DNA of 64,000 nucleotides. Source: an uncultured Lachnospiraceae bacterium (lineage in GTDB: Bacteria; Bacillota; Clostridia; Lachnospirales; Lachnospiraceae). Within the stretch, counting starts at the first letter, position 1, and every line of letters starts with the position of its first letter. Positions 8,548-17,257 of this stretch are shown here, piece after piece. A program made the position numbers and the translations under genes. The DNA lies in NCBI GenBank assembly GCA_947625205.1, contig CANQNN010000015.1, positions 1 to 64,000 on the forward strand. Direction: 5' to 3'. The notes under the pieces were generated by a model. That model was not told the DNA's origin. It was given only the letters and a program-made list of their open reading frames with translations, and did no database searches.

Positions 8548-9279
8548 ATGAACAAAGTAAACGGGTACAGTGTTTATCAGAACAATTATTATGACAGCTC
8601 CGTGCACAGCCGTAAGGAGCAGAACAAAACGTCAGGCGCAGCTTCTTCAAAGAAAACGCAGCGTTTTGACAGATCCGGCGGCACCGCACAGTTAAGCGAC
8701 AAGGCAAAAGCGCTGCTCCAGGAGCTGAAGAAAAATTACACAAACATGGATTTCATCGTGGCCGACTATGATTCCGACGAGGAAGCTGAATCCTATCTGG
8801 CACGCGGCACGAAGGAATACAGTGTGCTGATCGACCCTGAGGAGCTGGAGCGTATGGCTTCCGATGACAGTGTAAAAGAGCAGAATCTGTCCCTTCTCGA
8901 CAACGCCGTCAGTCAGCTTGACGGGATAAAAGAACAGCTGGGCGAGCACAAGGATGAGGTCGTCCGCATGGGCGTCACGATTGGAAAAGACGGCGACATA
9001 TCTTTCTTTGCCGAACTGGAGAAAAGCGGCGAGCGCCAGAAAGAATTCATCGATCATATGCGTGAGAATAAAAAGGAAGCCGCCGAAAAAGCGGAAGCGG
9101 ACAGAAACGCCGATCCCAGACGCCGGTACGAGTCCGGTCAGGAAAGGACCAGAAGAACCACAGTCTACGCTTCCAGCGCCGAAGAGCTGCTCGACAGGAT
9201 AGCAAATACGGACTGGGACAGCATCAGGGAGGAGGCGTCCGTGCATGAAAACGGCAAACGCTTCAGCACTTCCATATAG
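8548..9279 (+). CDS. Conserved hypothetical protein, DUF6033-like
   Basis: A 243-residue soluble, highly charged protein with a good SD (AAGGAGG, 7 bp before the ATG). The N-terminus begins NKVNGYSVYQNNYY and is disordered. The conserved-looking core has LSDKAKALLQELKKNYTNMDF, then a strand-rich segment ending EYSVLIDPEELERMASD. The rest is helical and Lys/Glu/Arg-rich. I recall this pattern from a Lachnospiraceae family of unknown function (DUF6033), but the assignment is from memory. It is the only plus-strand gene in the first 24 kb and is monocistronic. Confidence 0.8.
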   Translation: MNKVNGYSVYQNNYYDSSVHSRKEQNKTSGAASSKKTQRFDRSGGTAQLSDKAKALLQELKKNYTNMDFIVADYDSDEEAESYLARGTKEYSVLIDPEELERMASDDSVKEQNLSLLDNAVSQLDGIKEQLGEHKDEVVRMGVTIGKDGDISFFAELEKSGERQKEFIDHMRENKKEAAEKAEADRNADPRRRYESGQERTRRTTVYASSAEELLDRIANTDWDSIREEASVHENGKRFSTSI

Positions 9280-9305
9280 CAGGAAACAGTAAGAAAAAGT
9301 AAATA

Positions 9306-9344
9306 AAAAGCATCTTCAGGCTGTCACCGTCCGAAGATGCTTTT
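9306..9344. terminator. Bidirectional terminator between convergent genes
   Basis: A 12-bp perfect stem (AAAAGCATCTTC with GAAGATGCTTTT) closes a 15-base loop. It has T-rich sequence on both outer sides and lies between the convergent DUF6033-like gene and the response regulator gene. Confidence 0.85.
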
Positions 9345-9381
9345 CTTTATTATAGAAATCATAAAAGATCCGGTTCTGTAT

Positions 9382-10164
9382 TTACATCCGCATCAGTTCT
9401 TTTCTTCTAAGTTCCTCAAAGAAATTATCGATAGACTGCACGATCATTTCAGGCTCCATCGACTTGAGCAGATACCCCTGGGGCTTAAGAGCCATAACGT
9501 TCATTATGGTGTCCCTGTCACCCTTGTTGGTAAGGAAAATAACCGGTATATCGGAAAACTCCACTTCGCTTCTGATCATCTCCAGAACCTGTTTGCCGTC
9601 CACGATCGGCATCTCATAGTCCAGCAGTACCAGATCGGGTCTGTTTGTGGCAAGATATTTGATCGCCATAGCGCCGGAATTGGCCAGTGTCACCTGATAG
9701 GTTTCTTCCAGCCATCCCTTGACATTGCGAAGCATGATGCCCGAATCGTCTACCACGAGGATCTTCTTTTTATGCTCTTTACCGTGCTCCTTCACATATG
9801 TCGTGATCGCATTGACCACTTCGCTTACGTTGATCGGACGCTGGAACTGGCGCCGTATGACATTGCTGGAAATAAGCTTCCCGACCACAGCCAGCTCATT
9901 GGGATCTCCAACCGCAAAAACAGGAATGTCCTCCTCCACGGCCTTGTCGCTGATATAGTTGAGGGCCTGCTGTTCATCCCTCATCTTCTCGTCCACATAA
10001 AGCAAAATGATGCCGATCGGTTCCTCCAGCTGGCTTTCAAACTGGCTTATGGCATCGACATCTGCCTTCAGTATATTTACTTCATATTCCGCTTTCTCGA
10101 ACCACTCTTTCAAAGACACGATCAGATAACTTTGAACCTGAGTGATAATCAATACGTTCTGCAT
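9382..10164 (-). CDS. Response regulator with tandem receiver-like domains
   Basis: A 260-residue protein without DNA-binding output. I start it at the ATG ending at 10164 because GGGAG lies just upstream. Residues 1-125 look like a degenerate receiver (no acidic pair in the first strand). Residues 130-260 are a canonical receiver with ILVVDDS, phospho-acceptor LLDYEMP and the switch strand VIFLTNKGD. It lies 161 bp downstream of the hybrid kinase gene on the same strand and probably takes phosphate from its HPt domain. Output is presumably by protein-protein contact. Confidence 0.88.
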   Translation of the reverse strand: MQNVLIITQVQSYLIVSLKEWFEKAEYEVNILKADVDAISQFESQLEEPIGIILLYVDEKMRDEQQALNYISDKAVEEDIPVFAVGDPNELAVVGKLISSNVIRRQFQRPINVSEVVNAITTYVKEHGKEHKKKILVVDDSGIMLRNVKGWLEETYQVTLANSGAMAIKYLATNRPDLVLLDYEMPIVDGKQVLEMIRSEVEFSDIPVIFLTNKGDRDTIMNVMALKPQGYLLKSMEPEMIVQSIDNFFEELRRKELMRM

Positions 10165-10325
10165 ATTAACACGCTCCCATACTGATAACCGCATCCGCAG
10201 CGGTACACTGCACAGACTGCTCCGCATAGTAATGAGTATAGCAAATATTATGCAAATTCGCAAGCAAATTCCACATGGAACGCCAATAATCTTTTCTTAT
10301 TTTTATTTTTCTATTTGAGCCCATA

Positions 10326-12905
10326 TCATCCCTGAAGATACTCTCTGCCCTCTTTAACCGTGTCTTCATATATTTTCATTGTCTTACCGTGATATTCCCT
10401 GATATACTGTAACAGCTCATCCCTGTGCGGCGCATCCCCCTTCTGCAGCTCCTGTCCCGCTTTTTCCAGACCGGCCGCCTCCTTTGAAAGCTTTTTGGCT
10501 CCTACGCTCAGCGCGGACGACTTCAATCCGTGAATACAGATCGCATAATCTTTCCAGTTGCTGCCTTCATACAGCTTATCCAGCATATCCCGTGTCTCCT
10601 GCCACACATCGCAGAACTCCTGAAGCACTTCCCTGTACACTTCCTCGCTGTCGGCGCAGTACTGCATTCCCGTAGCGGCATCCAGCCATGCCGTTTCCGG
10701 CGAGTCCTGCCCTGCATCGGAGAGCTGCTGTTCCGTCATCCCGTCAGGCTTCTTTGCGGCAGCGCGGTCCGTACCGGCCTTTTCCATAACGATCTCCAGT
10801 TTTTCGGACGGAATATATTTCTTCAGCATCTCCTCAAGATCTTTGCCCTGCACAGGCTTGCTCAGATAATCCGTAAAGCCTTCGCGTAGATACATTTCCC
10901 TCGCTCCCACGATGGCGTTAGCGGTAAGAGCGATGACCGGCGTGTCCTGACACTTGTGGTTACGTATATCTTTAAAAGCGCGGATCGTCTCGATCCCGTC
11001 CATATTCGGCATCATATGGTCCAGAAGAATAACATCGTAATGCTCCTGCTGTATCTTGTACAGACATTCCCTGCCGCTTAAGCAGGTATCGACCTGTACG
11101 CGCGTTTTTTTCAAAAGCTGGGTGATCACGGTCAGATTCATGGCCGTATCATCCACGACCAGTATCTTAGCCTCCGGCGCTGTAAAGCTCTCCCGGTAAC
11201 GGGAATCCTCCTCCCTCTTGATCATCGCACGGTATTTCCTGCGGAAATCCCCGATCGGACTGTCGCTCATGATACCCTGCGGCAGACAGACCGTAAACGT
11301 TGAGCCGATGCCGTACTCGCTCCGGGCAGTGATGCTTCCCTTCATCTGCTGCACCAGACGATAGGTGATGGCAAGCCCCAGACCAGTACCCTCCACATTC
11401 CTGTTCTCCTCCAGATCAAGACGCTCGAAATTGCGGAACAACTTCGGCATATCCTGCTGCCTGATACCGATTCCCGTGTCATCGACCTGGATCTTCAGAA
11501 GAACCTGATCTTTCTCCGCAGGCTCGCTCGTCACGGTCAGGGTCACGCCGCCCTGTCTGGTATACTTGACGGCATTATTCAAGATATTGATGAGTATCTG
11601 CTTGTTGCGGGTCGCATCACCCCACAGCTCGCAGGGAATATTTTCGTCAACGTTGACATAGAACCACAGATTCTTATCCTCGGCTTTGACGCGCACCATA
11701 TTTACCACGTCGCTGAGCAGCTCCGCCACATCGTAAGTCTTGTCAATGATCTCCATCCTGCCCGATTCTATCTTGGAGATATCCAGTATATCATTGATCA
11801 GCGACAGAAGCGTCTGGCTCGCCCGCTGTATATTCATGGCGTAGTCCCTTATATTCTCCTGCCCGCATTCCCGCAGTATCATCTCGTTCATGCCCATGAC
11901 CGCATTGATCGGCGTTCTGATCTCATGGGACATATTGGCGAGGAAATCGCTTTTGGCGCTATTCGCCTTATCCGCCATCTCCTTGGCTTTCCTCAGTTCG
12001 TCACTCTCCCGCGCTCTTTCCTCGGCGCTGAACAGATAAACCATGCCGATCGCCAGCGCAACGATAAGAAAGCCGAACACCCACAGGACCAGCACCACAA
12101 GATAGGAAATGCCTTTGGTCGCCACATCCTCAGGCACGATCCCCACCAGAAGCATATCCGTATCCGCTATCTCCGAAGCGAACAGGAAATAGTTATCATC
12201 CGCCGTCTGCACGTAAGTCGATGTTTCCGTCATGACCTGCATCTGCTCCCGCATACGGGAAAAACCGTCATAAATCTGCGCATCTTCCAGAAAACAATTG
12301 TCTTCATAAGAACCGCTGTCGGCAGGGATGATGACCTGCTCCTGCCTGTCCACGATCATCGCCCTACCCTCTCCTTCATAGCAGGATATTCCAAATCTGT
12401 CATAGAGCACGCTCTCGTCATACAGCTTATATAAAACGTACCTTACATTTTTATCCCGATAGACCGGCGTCGTGAACAGAAGCCCCTGATCCCGGCTGAA
12501 GCTGACTGCGCTCTCCCCGCGGAAGGATTGCCTGATCCCATCAAAATCGAGGAAATCCAGAGTCTTGCCAGCGACCGCATTCCCGTCCATCTCCAGCAAA
12601 CCCACTGAGACGTTCTCTTCCTGTACTGACAGCATGGCAACGATCTCCTGTCGTTCTTCCTCATAACGCTGTATAAACTCAGCCGTCCATGCAAGCATCT
12701 GCAATTCTTCTGCAAACTGCTCCTCCTTCGTCTGCGCAAGAAGCCCCGCCTGGCGCATCGCCTGCTGCTCCACATAATAGCCGAGAAGCGCCTTCATTCT
12801 GATATTCATCAGAGTGCCGACCACAAAAAGGACCGCAATAAAAAGCAGCATTCCCGCAACGATCTTTCTATTCCTTTTGATCCACGTTTTCCACGCTTTC
12901 CTCAT
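10326..12905 (-). CDS. Hybrid sensor histidine kinase with receiver and HPt domains
   Basis: An 859-residue membrane kinase. TM1 is at about 16-36 and TM2 at about 266-292, enclosing a 230-residue extracytoplasmic Cache-like sensor. Next come a HisKA domain with [11 protein letters not shown] (His327) and a HATPase with [16 protein letters not shown] and GTGLGLAI. A receiver follows (LVVDDTAMN, phospho-Asp in ILLDHMMP). The C-terminal HPt has HGLKSSA. This is a complete four-step phosphorelay in one chain. It starts 33 bp after the BMP-like gene and is followed by a stand-alone response regulator, so the three genes are likely one sensory unit. Confidence 0.93.
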   Translation of the reverse strand: MRKAWKTWIKRNRKIVAGMLLFIAVLFVVGTLMNIRMKALLGYYVEQQAMRQAGLLAQTKEEQFAEELQMLAWTAEFIQRYEEERQEIVAMLSVQEENVSVGLLEMDGNAVAGKTLDFLDFDGIRQSFRGESAVSFSRDQGLLFTTPVYRDKNVRYVLYKLYDESVLYDRFGISCYEGEGRAMIVDRQEQVIIPADSGSYEDNCFLEDAQIYDGFSRMREQMQVMTETSTYVQTADDNYFLFASEIADTDMLLVGIVPEDVATKGISYLVVLVLWVFGFLIVALAIGMVYLFSAEERARESDELRKAKEMADKANSAKSDFLANMSHEIRTPINAVMGMNEMILRECGQENIRDYAMNIQRASQTLLSLINDILDISKIESGRMEIIDKTYDVAELLSDVVNMVRVKAEDKNLWFYVNVDENIPCELWGDATRNKQILINILNNAVKYTRQGGVTLTVTSEPAEKDQVLLKIQVDDTGIGIRQQDMPKLFRNFERLDLEENRNVEGTGLGLAITYRLVQQMKGSITARSEYGIGSTFTVCLPQGIMSDSPIGDFRRKYRAMIKREEDSRYRESFTAPEAKILVVDDTAMNLTVITQLLKKTRVQVDTCLSGRECLYKIQQEHYDVILLDHMMPNMDGIETIRAFKDIRNHKCQDTPVIALTANAIVGAREMYLREGFTDYLSKPVQGKDLEEMLKKYIPSEKLEIVMEKAGTDRAAAKKPDGMTEQQLSDAGQDSPETAWLDAATGMQYCADSEEVYREVLQEFCDVWQETRDMLDKLYEGSNWKDYAICIHGLKSSALSVGAKKLSKEAAGLEKAGQELQKGDAPHRDELLQYIREYHGKTMKIYEDTVKEGREYLQG

Positions 12906-12938
12906 AAAGTCTTACGCCTTCCGAATACATAAGCGATC

Positions 12939-14039
12939 CTACCGTCCATCGCCCGTTACCACGCCTTCTACATACCAGTCGAATGAATTAAGCATTTCCG
13001 CATCTGTCATGCACTCCCTGTCCCCAACGCGCACATTGCCCTCATTGTCCGTGACCGGGCCGTAGAACACATCGAACGTTCCCGACAGAAGTTTCTGCCT
13101 GTACGCCTCTGCTTCTTTCGCGATCCCCGGCTTAACGTTACGGCTCAAAGGCGCCAGAGATACGATCCCGCTCTCCGCTCCTTCCCAATAATGTCTTCCC
13201 GAAAATTTACCCTGAAGACACTCGAGAATATGAGGCTCATAGAAATTTTCCCATTCAAAAACCGGAGCCGTAAGAAACGTATTAGGGTACAGATCACTAT
13301 TGTCCATGTTGTAACCGATACACCAGATCCCCTGTTCCTCGGCGATCTCCAGCGGTCTATTCGTGTCCGTATGTATGGTAAGCACATCAATATCATGCTC
13401 TTCGATCAGTTTCCGAGCAGCTTCCTCCGCCTCGGCATCTCCTGTCCAAGACTGCGTCCACTCCACATAAACATATGCGTCAGGATTGACCTCGCGCACT
13501 CCCAGGGTAAAAGCATTGATTCCCCGGTTTACCTCCGATATCGGATAGGCCGCCACATATCCGATCGCATCCGTCTCTGTCTGCAGCCCCGCGACAATAC
13601 CGCTTAAATATCTCATCTGGTAGATCCTGCCGAAATAAGTGGCAAGGTTGGCAGCCTCCTCCACGCCCGTCGCATGAAAAAAATAAATGTCCGGGTGCTC
13701 CTTCGCCATATTCAGCACATACTCGCCGAAACCGAAGGAATTGCAGATAATGATCTTGCAGCCCTCATCGATCAATTCCTCTATGACCGCCTCGCACGTT
13801 TCATCGGCAGGAACATTTTCCCTGTAATCCACTTCCAGGTTCAGTCTGTCGGCGCAGTACTCCATCCCTTCATAATGGGACTGGCCCCAGCTGTGGTCAT
13901 CGATCGTTCCGTTGAGGATGAATCCCACTTTGGTTCTCTGTTTAGTTACTTCCACGTCTGTTTCCCGCACACTGATCAGGACAATACCCAGCATGATAAT
14001 GCCCATGATCCCAACGGCGGCCACCAGTATCTTTCTCAT
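12939..14039 (-). CDS. BMP-family (PBP1-type) substrate-binding protein
   Basis: A 366-residue extracytoplasmic binding protein of the basic membrane protein / nucleoside-binding family. An N-terminal hydrophobic segment (residues 4-23) is followed by KVGFILNGTIDDHSWGQSHY, the typical BMP opening, and later by GYVAAYPISEVNRGINAFTLG. The segment lacks a lipobox cysteine, so it is probably an uncleaved membrane anchor. No ABC permease or ATPase is adjacent; instead the hybrid kinase follows at once. I infer that it delivers ligand information to the kinase rather than to a transporter. Confidence 0.88.
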   Translation of the reverse strand: MRKILVAAVGIMGIIMLGIVLISVRETDVEVTKQRTKVGFILNGTIDDHSWGQSHYEGMEYCADRLNLEVDYRENVPADETCEAVIEELIDEGCKIIICNSFGFGEYVLNMAKEHPDIYFFHATGVEEAANLATYFGRIYQMRYLSGIVAGLQTETDAIGYVAAYPISEVNRGINAFTLGVREVNPDAYVYVEWTQSWTGDAEAEEAARKLIEEHDIDVLTIHTDTNRPLEIAEEQGIWCIGYNMDNSDLYPNTFLTAPVFEWENFYEPHILECLQGKFSGRHYWEGAESGIVSLAPLSRNVKPGIAKEAEAYRQKLLSGTFDVFYGPVTDNEGNVRVGDRECMTDAEMLNSFDWYVEGVVTGDGR

Positions 14040-14108
14040 GCTTCCACCATTTCATAACGCCGGACCGCGTCATAATAATATCAATATATCCTATTGCATC
14101 TCTCTTGT

Positions 14109-14801
14109 CTATAGTCCCATCTTGCCGAGGATCCCATCGGCGCTCACGCCCGGATGCGTTACGTACAGACGGCAGACCGTCTCCGCTAGCTCCCTGCTGA
14201 TCCCATTTCTGACTGCGATCTGCTCCACGCTTATATGCTTGTCCGTATCCCGCATTACCGCCTTTACTATGCGCTTCATATCGCCGCTTTTCATCCGCAT
14301 TTCCGTTTCTGCGCACGGCGGCGCTTCACCCTTCCTGCCCGGGGACGAATGAGGGACATCTTTTCTGACCACCGTAAACGATCCGGCTTCGCCGATCTCA
14401 AGCTCCGCATACGTGACAGGCTGTGTAAATCTCCTGGGCCCACAGCTTCCGGGATTTAAAAAAAGTATTCCGGCCTTCTCTTTTTCTTCATACTTGTGGG
14501 AATGGCCGTACACGACAAGATCCACATCCGTAAGTTCGTCCGGAATATGTTTCAGGTTGTGAACCATAAAGATACGGACGCCGAAAAGCTCCACCGTAAC
14601 GGTTTGCGGCAGATCCTCGGCCCAGTCCTTATCATTGTTGCCCCGCACCACATATACCGGCGCTATTTCATTCAGTTCATCCAGTATCTTACGGCTGTTG
14701 ATGTCTCCGCCGTGAAGTATTGCATCGCACCCCTGCAGACCCTGCGCCACCTCCGGGCGCAGCAGACCGTGCGTATCGGAAACAACTCCTACTCTATACA
14801 C
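14109..14801 (-). CDS. YfcE/MJ0936-type metallophosphoesterase with C-terminal helical extension
   Basis: Binuclear-metal phosphodiesterase. I choose the GTG at 14799-14801 because AGGAGGG lies 6 bp upstream; the ATG at 14820-14822 would put that SD inside the gene. This gives 230 residues. Metal motifs are SDTHG, LHGGDI, RGNND and YGHSHKYE, followed by FLNPGSCGPRR. The catalytic domain ends near residue 165. The remaining 60 residues form a helical domain (ISVEQIAVRNGISRELAETV) that resembles a helix-turn-helix and is not part of the usual family. The substrate is unknown. Confidence 0.9.
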   Translation of the reverse strand: MYRVGVVSDTHGLLRPEVAQGLQGCDAILHGGDINSRKILDELNEIAPVYVVRGNNDKDWAEDLPQTVTVELFGVRIFMVHNLKHIPDELTDVDLVVYGHSHKYEEKEKAGILFLNPGSCGPRRFTQPVTYAELEIGEAGSFTVVRKDVPHSSPGRKGEAPPCAETEMRMKSGDMKRIVKAVMRDTDKHISVEQIAVRNGISRELAETVCRLYVTHPGVSADGILGKMGL

Positions 14802-14843
14802 GCTAAACCCTCCTGTTACCATGCTTCAGCGCAGCCGGGATCA

Positions 14844-15497
14844 TCATATCCGATCCGCCCTTACCTTCTCCCCGTGCTTTAGAAAAAAGAAATAACCGTC
14901 ATACATACCGTTATCATATAGTTTAACGGTGATCTCCCTCATGCGCTGGTCGAGTCTGTGATAGCAGATCTTATCTTCCCACATAAGGCCGGTGATATAT
15001 TCCCGCTGCCTGTCGTTTAAAACCGCCATTGACCTTTCAAATTGCTCTGCATCTCTTCTGCGCTGCAGACCGAAGCTGCAAGATACATAGGACTGCTCGC
15101 CGCCTGATCCATCACACTTCCTTGCCAGATATTCCGCCAGGCTGCCGCATTTGTCCCTGCTGTAGCGCAGCTCCTTGAAGCGCACCGGACCGTCGCCGTC
15201 CGAAGACTCTGTTCTTAACAGGAAGCTTGCCCGCCCATACCTGCCGTGCTCCACCATATACGCGTTCTTCTGCTCTCCCCGCCTGCTGCCCGGTTCTTCG
15301 GTAAGTATGACTCCCGTATCGGTCAGATGCTTCCACAATGTCCTCTGCACTCTCTCATAGGGCGTCGGATAAGTCAGCCTCTCACTGATCTGCTTCGCCG
15401 TGCAGCCCAGATCTGCCAGATGGCGGATCGCGGCGCCGCTCGCCGCTTCATAAGTAAAATCAGACAGCGCGTTCCGGAAATATTCCTGTTCAGACAT
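14844..15497 (-). CDS. Hypothetical protein with probable N-terminal winged helix
   Basis: A 216-residue protein that I do not recognise. The ATG at 15495-15497 is preceded by GGAGGCGGG. It overlaps the DUF1667 gene by 8 bp, so it is translationally coupled. Residues 15-75 look like a winged helix (IRHLADLGCTAKQISERLTY then VQRTLWKHLTDTGVI). The middle is basic and the C-terminus is helix-rich, ending in YDNGMYDGYFFFLKHGE. It contains several Cys residues but no clear metal motif. Membership of the glycerol-oxidation operon is suggested only by the overlap. Confidence 0.75.
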   Translation of the reverse strand: MSEQEYFRNALSDFTYEAASGAAIRHLADLGCTAKQISERLTYPTPYERVQRTLWKHLTDTGVILTEEPGSRRGEQKNAYMVEHGRYGRASFLLRTESSDGDGPVRFKELRYSRDKCGSLAEYLARKCDGSGGEQSYVSCSFGLQRRRDAEQFERSMAVLNDRQREYITGLMWEDKICYHRLDQRMREITVKLYDNGMYDGYFFFLKHGEKVRADRI

Positions 15498-15891
15498 TGC
15501 CCGCCTCCGCAACATCGACGCCAGTTCTCTCTACATTACCTGTCGCAACAACATCGACGCCCGTTCCCGCAATATCGGACGCCACCACATCCCCGATACG
15601 GACCGGCGCCTGCACCTGTACATTCTTCAGCTCCCTCACGCAGTCAAAAATCTTTTCTTTGGGGATATCTTTCCCGGTCTTTACCGATACCGTATTCGAC
15701 TGTCCGCCTGTCACCTTCACCGTTGTCGTCACGATCCTGGTGGGATTCGTAAGCTCCTTTCCCGCATAATCTTCGCCGCGCTTACAGGTGTTGCCGGTTA
15801 TGCTTACGATCCTGCCGCCGTCCATTTTCACAGTGATACTGCACCCCATCGGACAGTTGATGCAGGTCAGATTCTTTGTCTCCATGCTCAT
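15490..15891 (-). CDS. DUF1667 protein of glycerol/FAD oxidoreductase operon
   Basis: A small cysteine protein (133 residues) with CINCPMGC at residues 10-17 and TCKRGEDYA further on, the typical DUF1667 metal/Fe-S signature. It follows the two flavoprotein genes, as is usual in clostridial glpK-type operons where it is thought to act as an electron-transfer partner. The C-terminal 28 residues are unusual: two 13-residue near-repeats of TGVDVVATGNV type, encoded by a 39-bp tandem duplication (15495-15572). The start codon of the next gene lies in the last repeat unit. Confidence 0.9.
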   Translation of the reverse strand: MSMETKNLTCINCPMGCSITVKMDGGRIVSITGNTCKRGEDYAGKELTNPTRIVTTTVKVTGGQSNTVSVKTGKDIPKEKIFDCVRELKNVQVQAPVRIGDVVASDIAGTGVDVVATGNVERTGVDVAEAGNV

Positions 15892-15910
15892 GCTTCCTCC
15901 ACTATCCTGC

Positions 15911-17257
15911 TTATACTTCTTCCACCGTAAACCTGACCGTCTTAAGGGATGGGTATTGAAGAAGCTGTTCTTTTTTCAGGACGATTTCTTCCATCTCGCC
16001 CGGCGCCATCACAGGCCGCATTCGATGAATGACCCTTTCACCATCAAAGTACACGCTCACATAACAGTTGCGATACACACCGCCTACACGGAAACGTACC
16101 GTCAGGCTGTCCTCCATATATGCCGGGCGTATGACGGACGGCACGGTATATCTGACGCCGGACTCTGCCTCCAATGTTATGCCGCTGTCCGTACCTCTCA
16201 CAAAGCTGCTTTCTCCGGACAGGCTTTGAACGTAAGCCGCCGCGTTCCTGCCTGCCGCCGCAGCCTCTTTTGATACATAATCCACCAGATCATGCACATG
16301 GAGCACATTGCCGCACGCGAACACGCCCGGAATATTCGTCTCAAGGCTCTCGTTCACCACCGGTCCCGATGTGACAGGATTTATCCCTACTCCCATGCCG
16401 CGTGAAAGCTCATTCTCCGGTATCAGACCCACAGACAGCAGAAGCGTGTCGCACGGATAGTACTCTTCGGTGCCCGGAACCGGTCTGCCGTTCTCATCGA
16501 CCTGCGCCAGCGTAACGCCTTCCACCCTCTCTTTTCCCCTGATATCCACCACGGTATGGCTTAGCTTCAGCGGAATACCATAATCGTCCAGACACTGTAC
16601 GATATTACGCTTCAGGCCGCCCGAATAGGGCATGAGTTCAGCCACCGCTTTTACTTTTGCTCCCTCTAACGTCATTCTGCGCGCCATGATAAGACCGATA
16701 TCGCCGGATCCGAGTATCACTACCTCTCTTCCCGGCATATAGCCCTCCCTGTTGACCAGGCGCTGCGCCGTACCTGCCGAAAAGATTCCCGCCGGGCGGT
16801 ATCCCGGTATATTGAGCGCGCCTCTCGCCCGCTCTCTGCAACCCATAGCAAGAATGACCGCCCCGGCACGGATCACGAACATACCGTCGGTCCTGTTCAT
16901 TGCCGTCACCCTTCTGTCCGGGCTGATGTCCATCACCATCGTATTTAATCTGTATTCGATCTTCAGGTCGTTCACCTTTTGTATAAACCGGTCTGCGTAC
17001 TCCGGCCCCGTCAGTTCCTCCTGAAACGTGTGCAGCCCAAAACCATTGTGAATACACTGATTCAGAATGCCTCCCAGCTCTTTGTCCCGCTCCAGTATCA
17101 GAATGCTCTCTATTCCGCTTTCTCTGGCAGAAACGGCTGCCGCAAGCCCTGCCGGACCGCCGCCGATGATCACGATATCATAGCTTTGAGACGAACCTCG
17201 CAGATCATTTCCTTTTTCTCTCATACCGAACTCTTCCTCCGCCGCTCTTTCTCTCAC
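15911..17257 (-). CDS. NAD(P)/FAD-dependent oxidoreductase (GlpB-like partner)
   Basis: A 448-residue pyridine-nucleotide-type flavoprotein. The FAD site is IVIIGGGPAGLAAAVSA and the NAD site VVILGSGDIGLIMARRM, with TLLLSVGLIPENELS and VFACGNVLHVHDL typical of the family. NQCIHNGFGLH marks the active-site region of the glycerol-3-phosphate oxidase partner proteins. The start is either the GTG that overlaps the upstream stop by 4 bp (AAGGA upstream) or an internal ATG at 17224. It probably passes electrons from the GlpA-like dehydrogenase. Confidence 0.88.
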   Translation of the reverse strand: MRERAAEEEFGMREKGNDLRGSSQSYDIVIIGGGPAGLAAAVSARESGIESILILERDKELGGILNQCIHNGFGLHTFQEELTGPEYADRFIQKVNDLKIEYRLNTMVMDISPDRRVTAMNRTDGMFVIRAGAVILAMGCRERARGALNIPGYRPAGIFSAGTAQRLVNREGYMPGREVVILGSGDIGLIMARRMTLEGAKVKAVAELMPYSGGLKRNIVQCLDDYGIPLKLSHTVVDIRGKERVEGVTLAQVDENGRPVPGTEEYYPCDTLLLSVGLIPENELSRGMGVGINPVTSGPVVNESLETNIPGVFACGNVLHVHDLVDYVSKEAAAAGRNAAAYVQSLSGESSFVRGTDSGITLEAESGVRYTVPSVIRPAYMEDSLTVRFRVGGVYRNCYVSVYFDGERVIHRMRPVMAPGEMEEIVLKKEQLLQYPSLKTVRFTVEEV

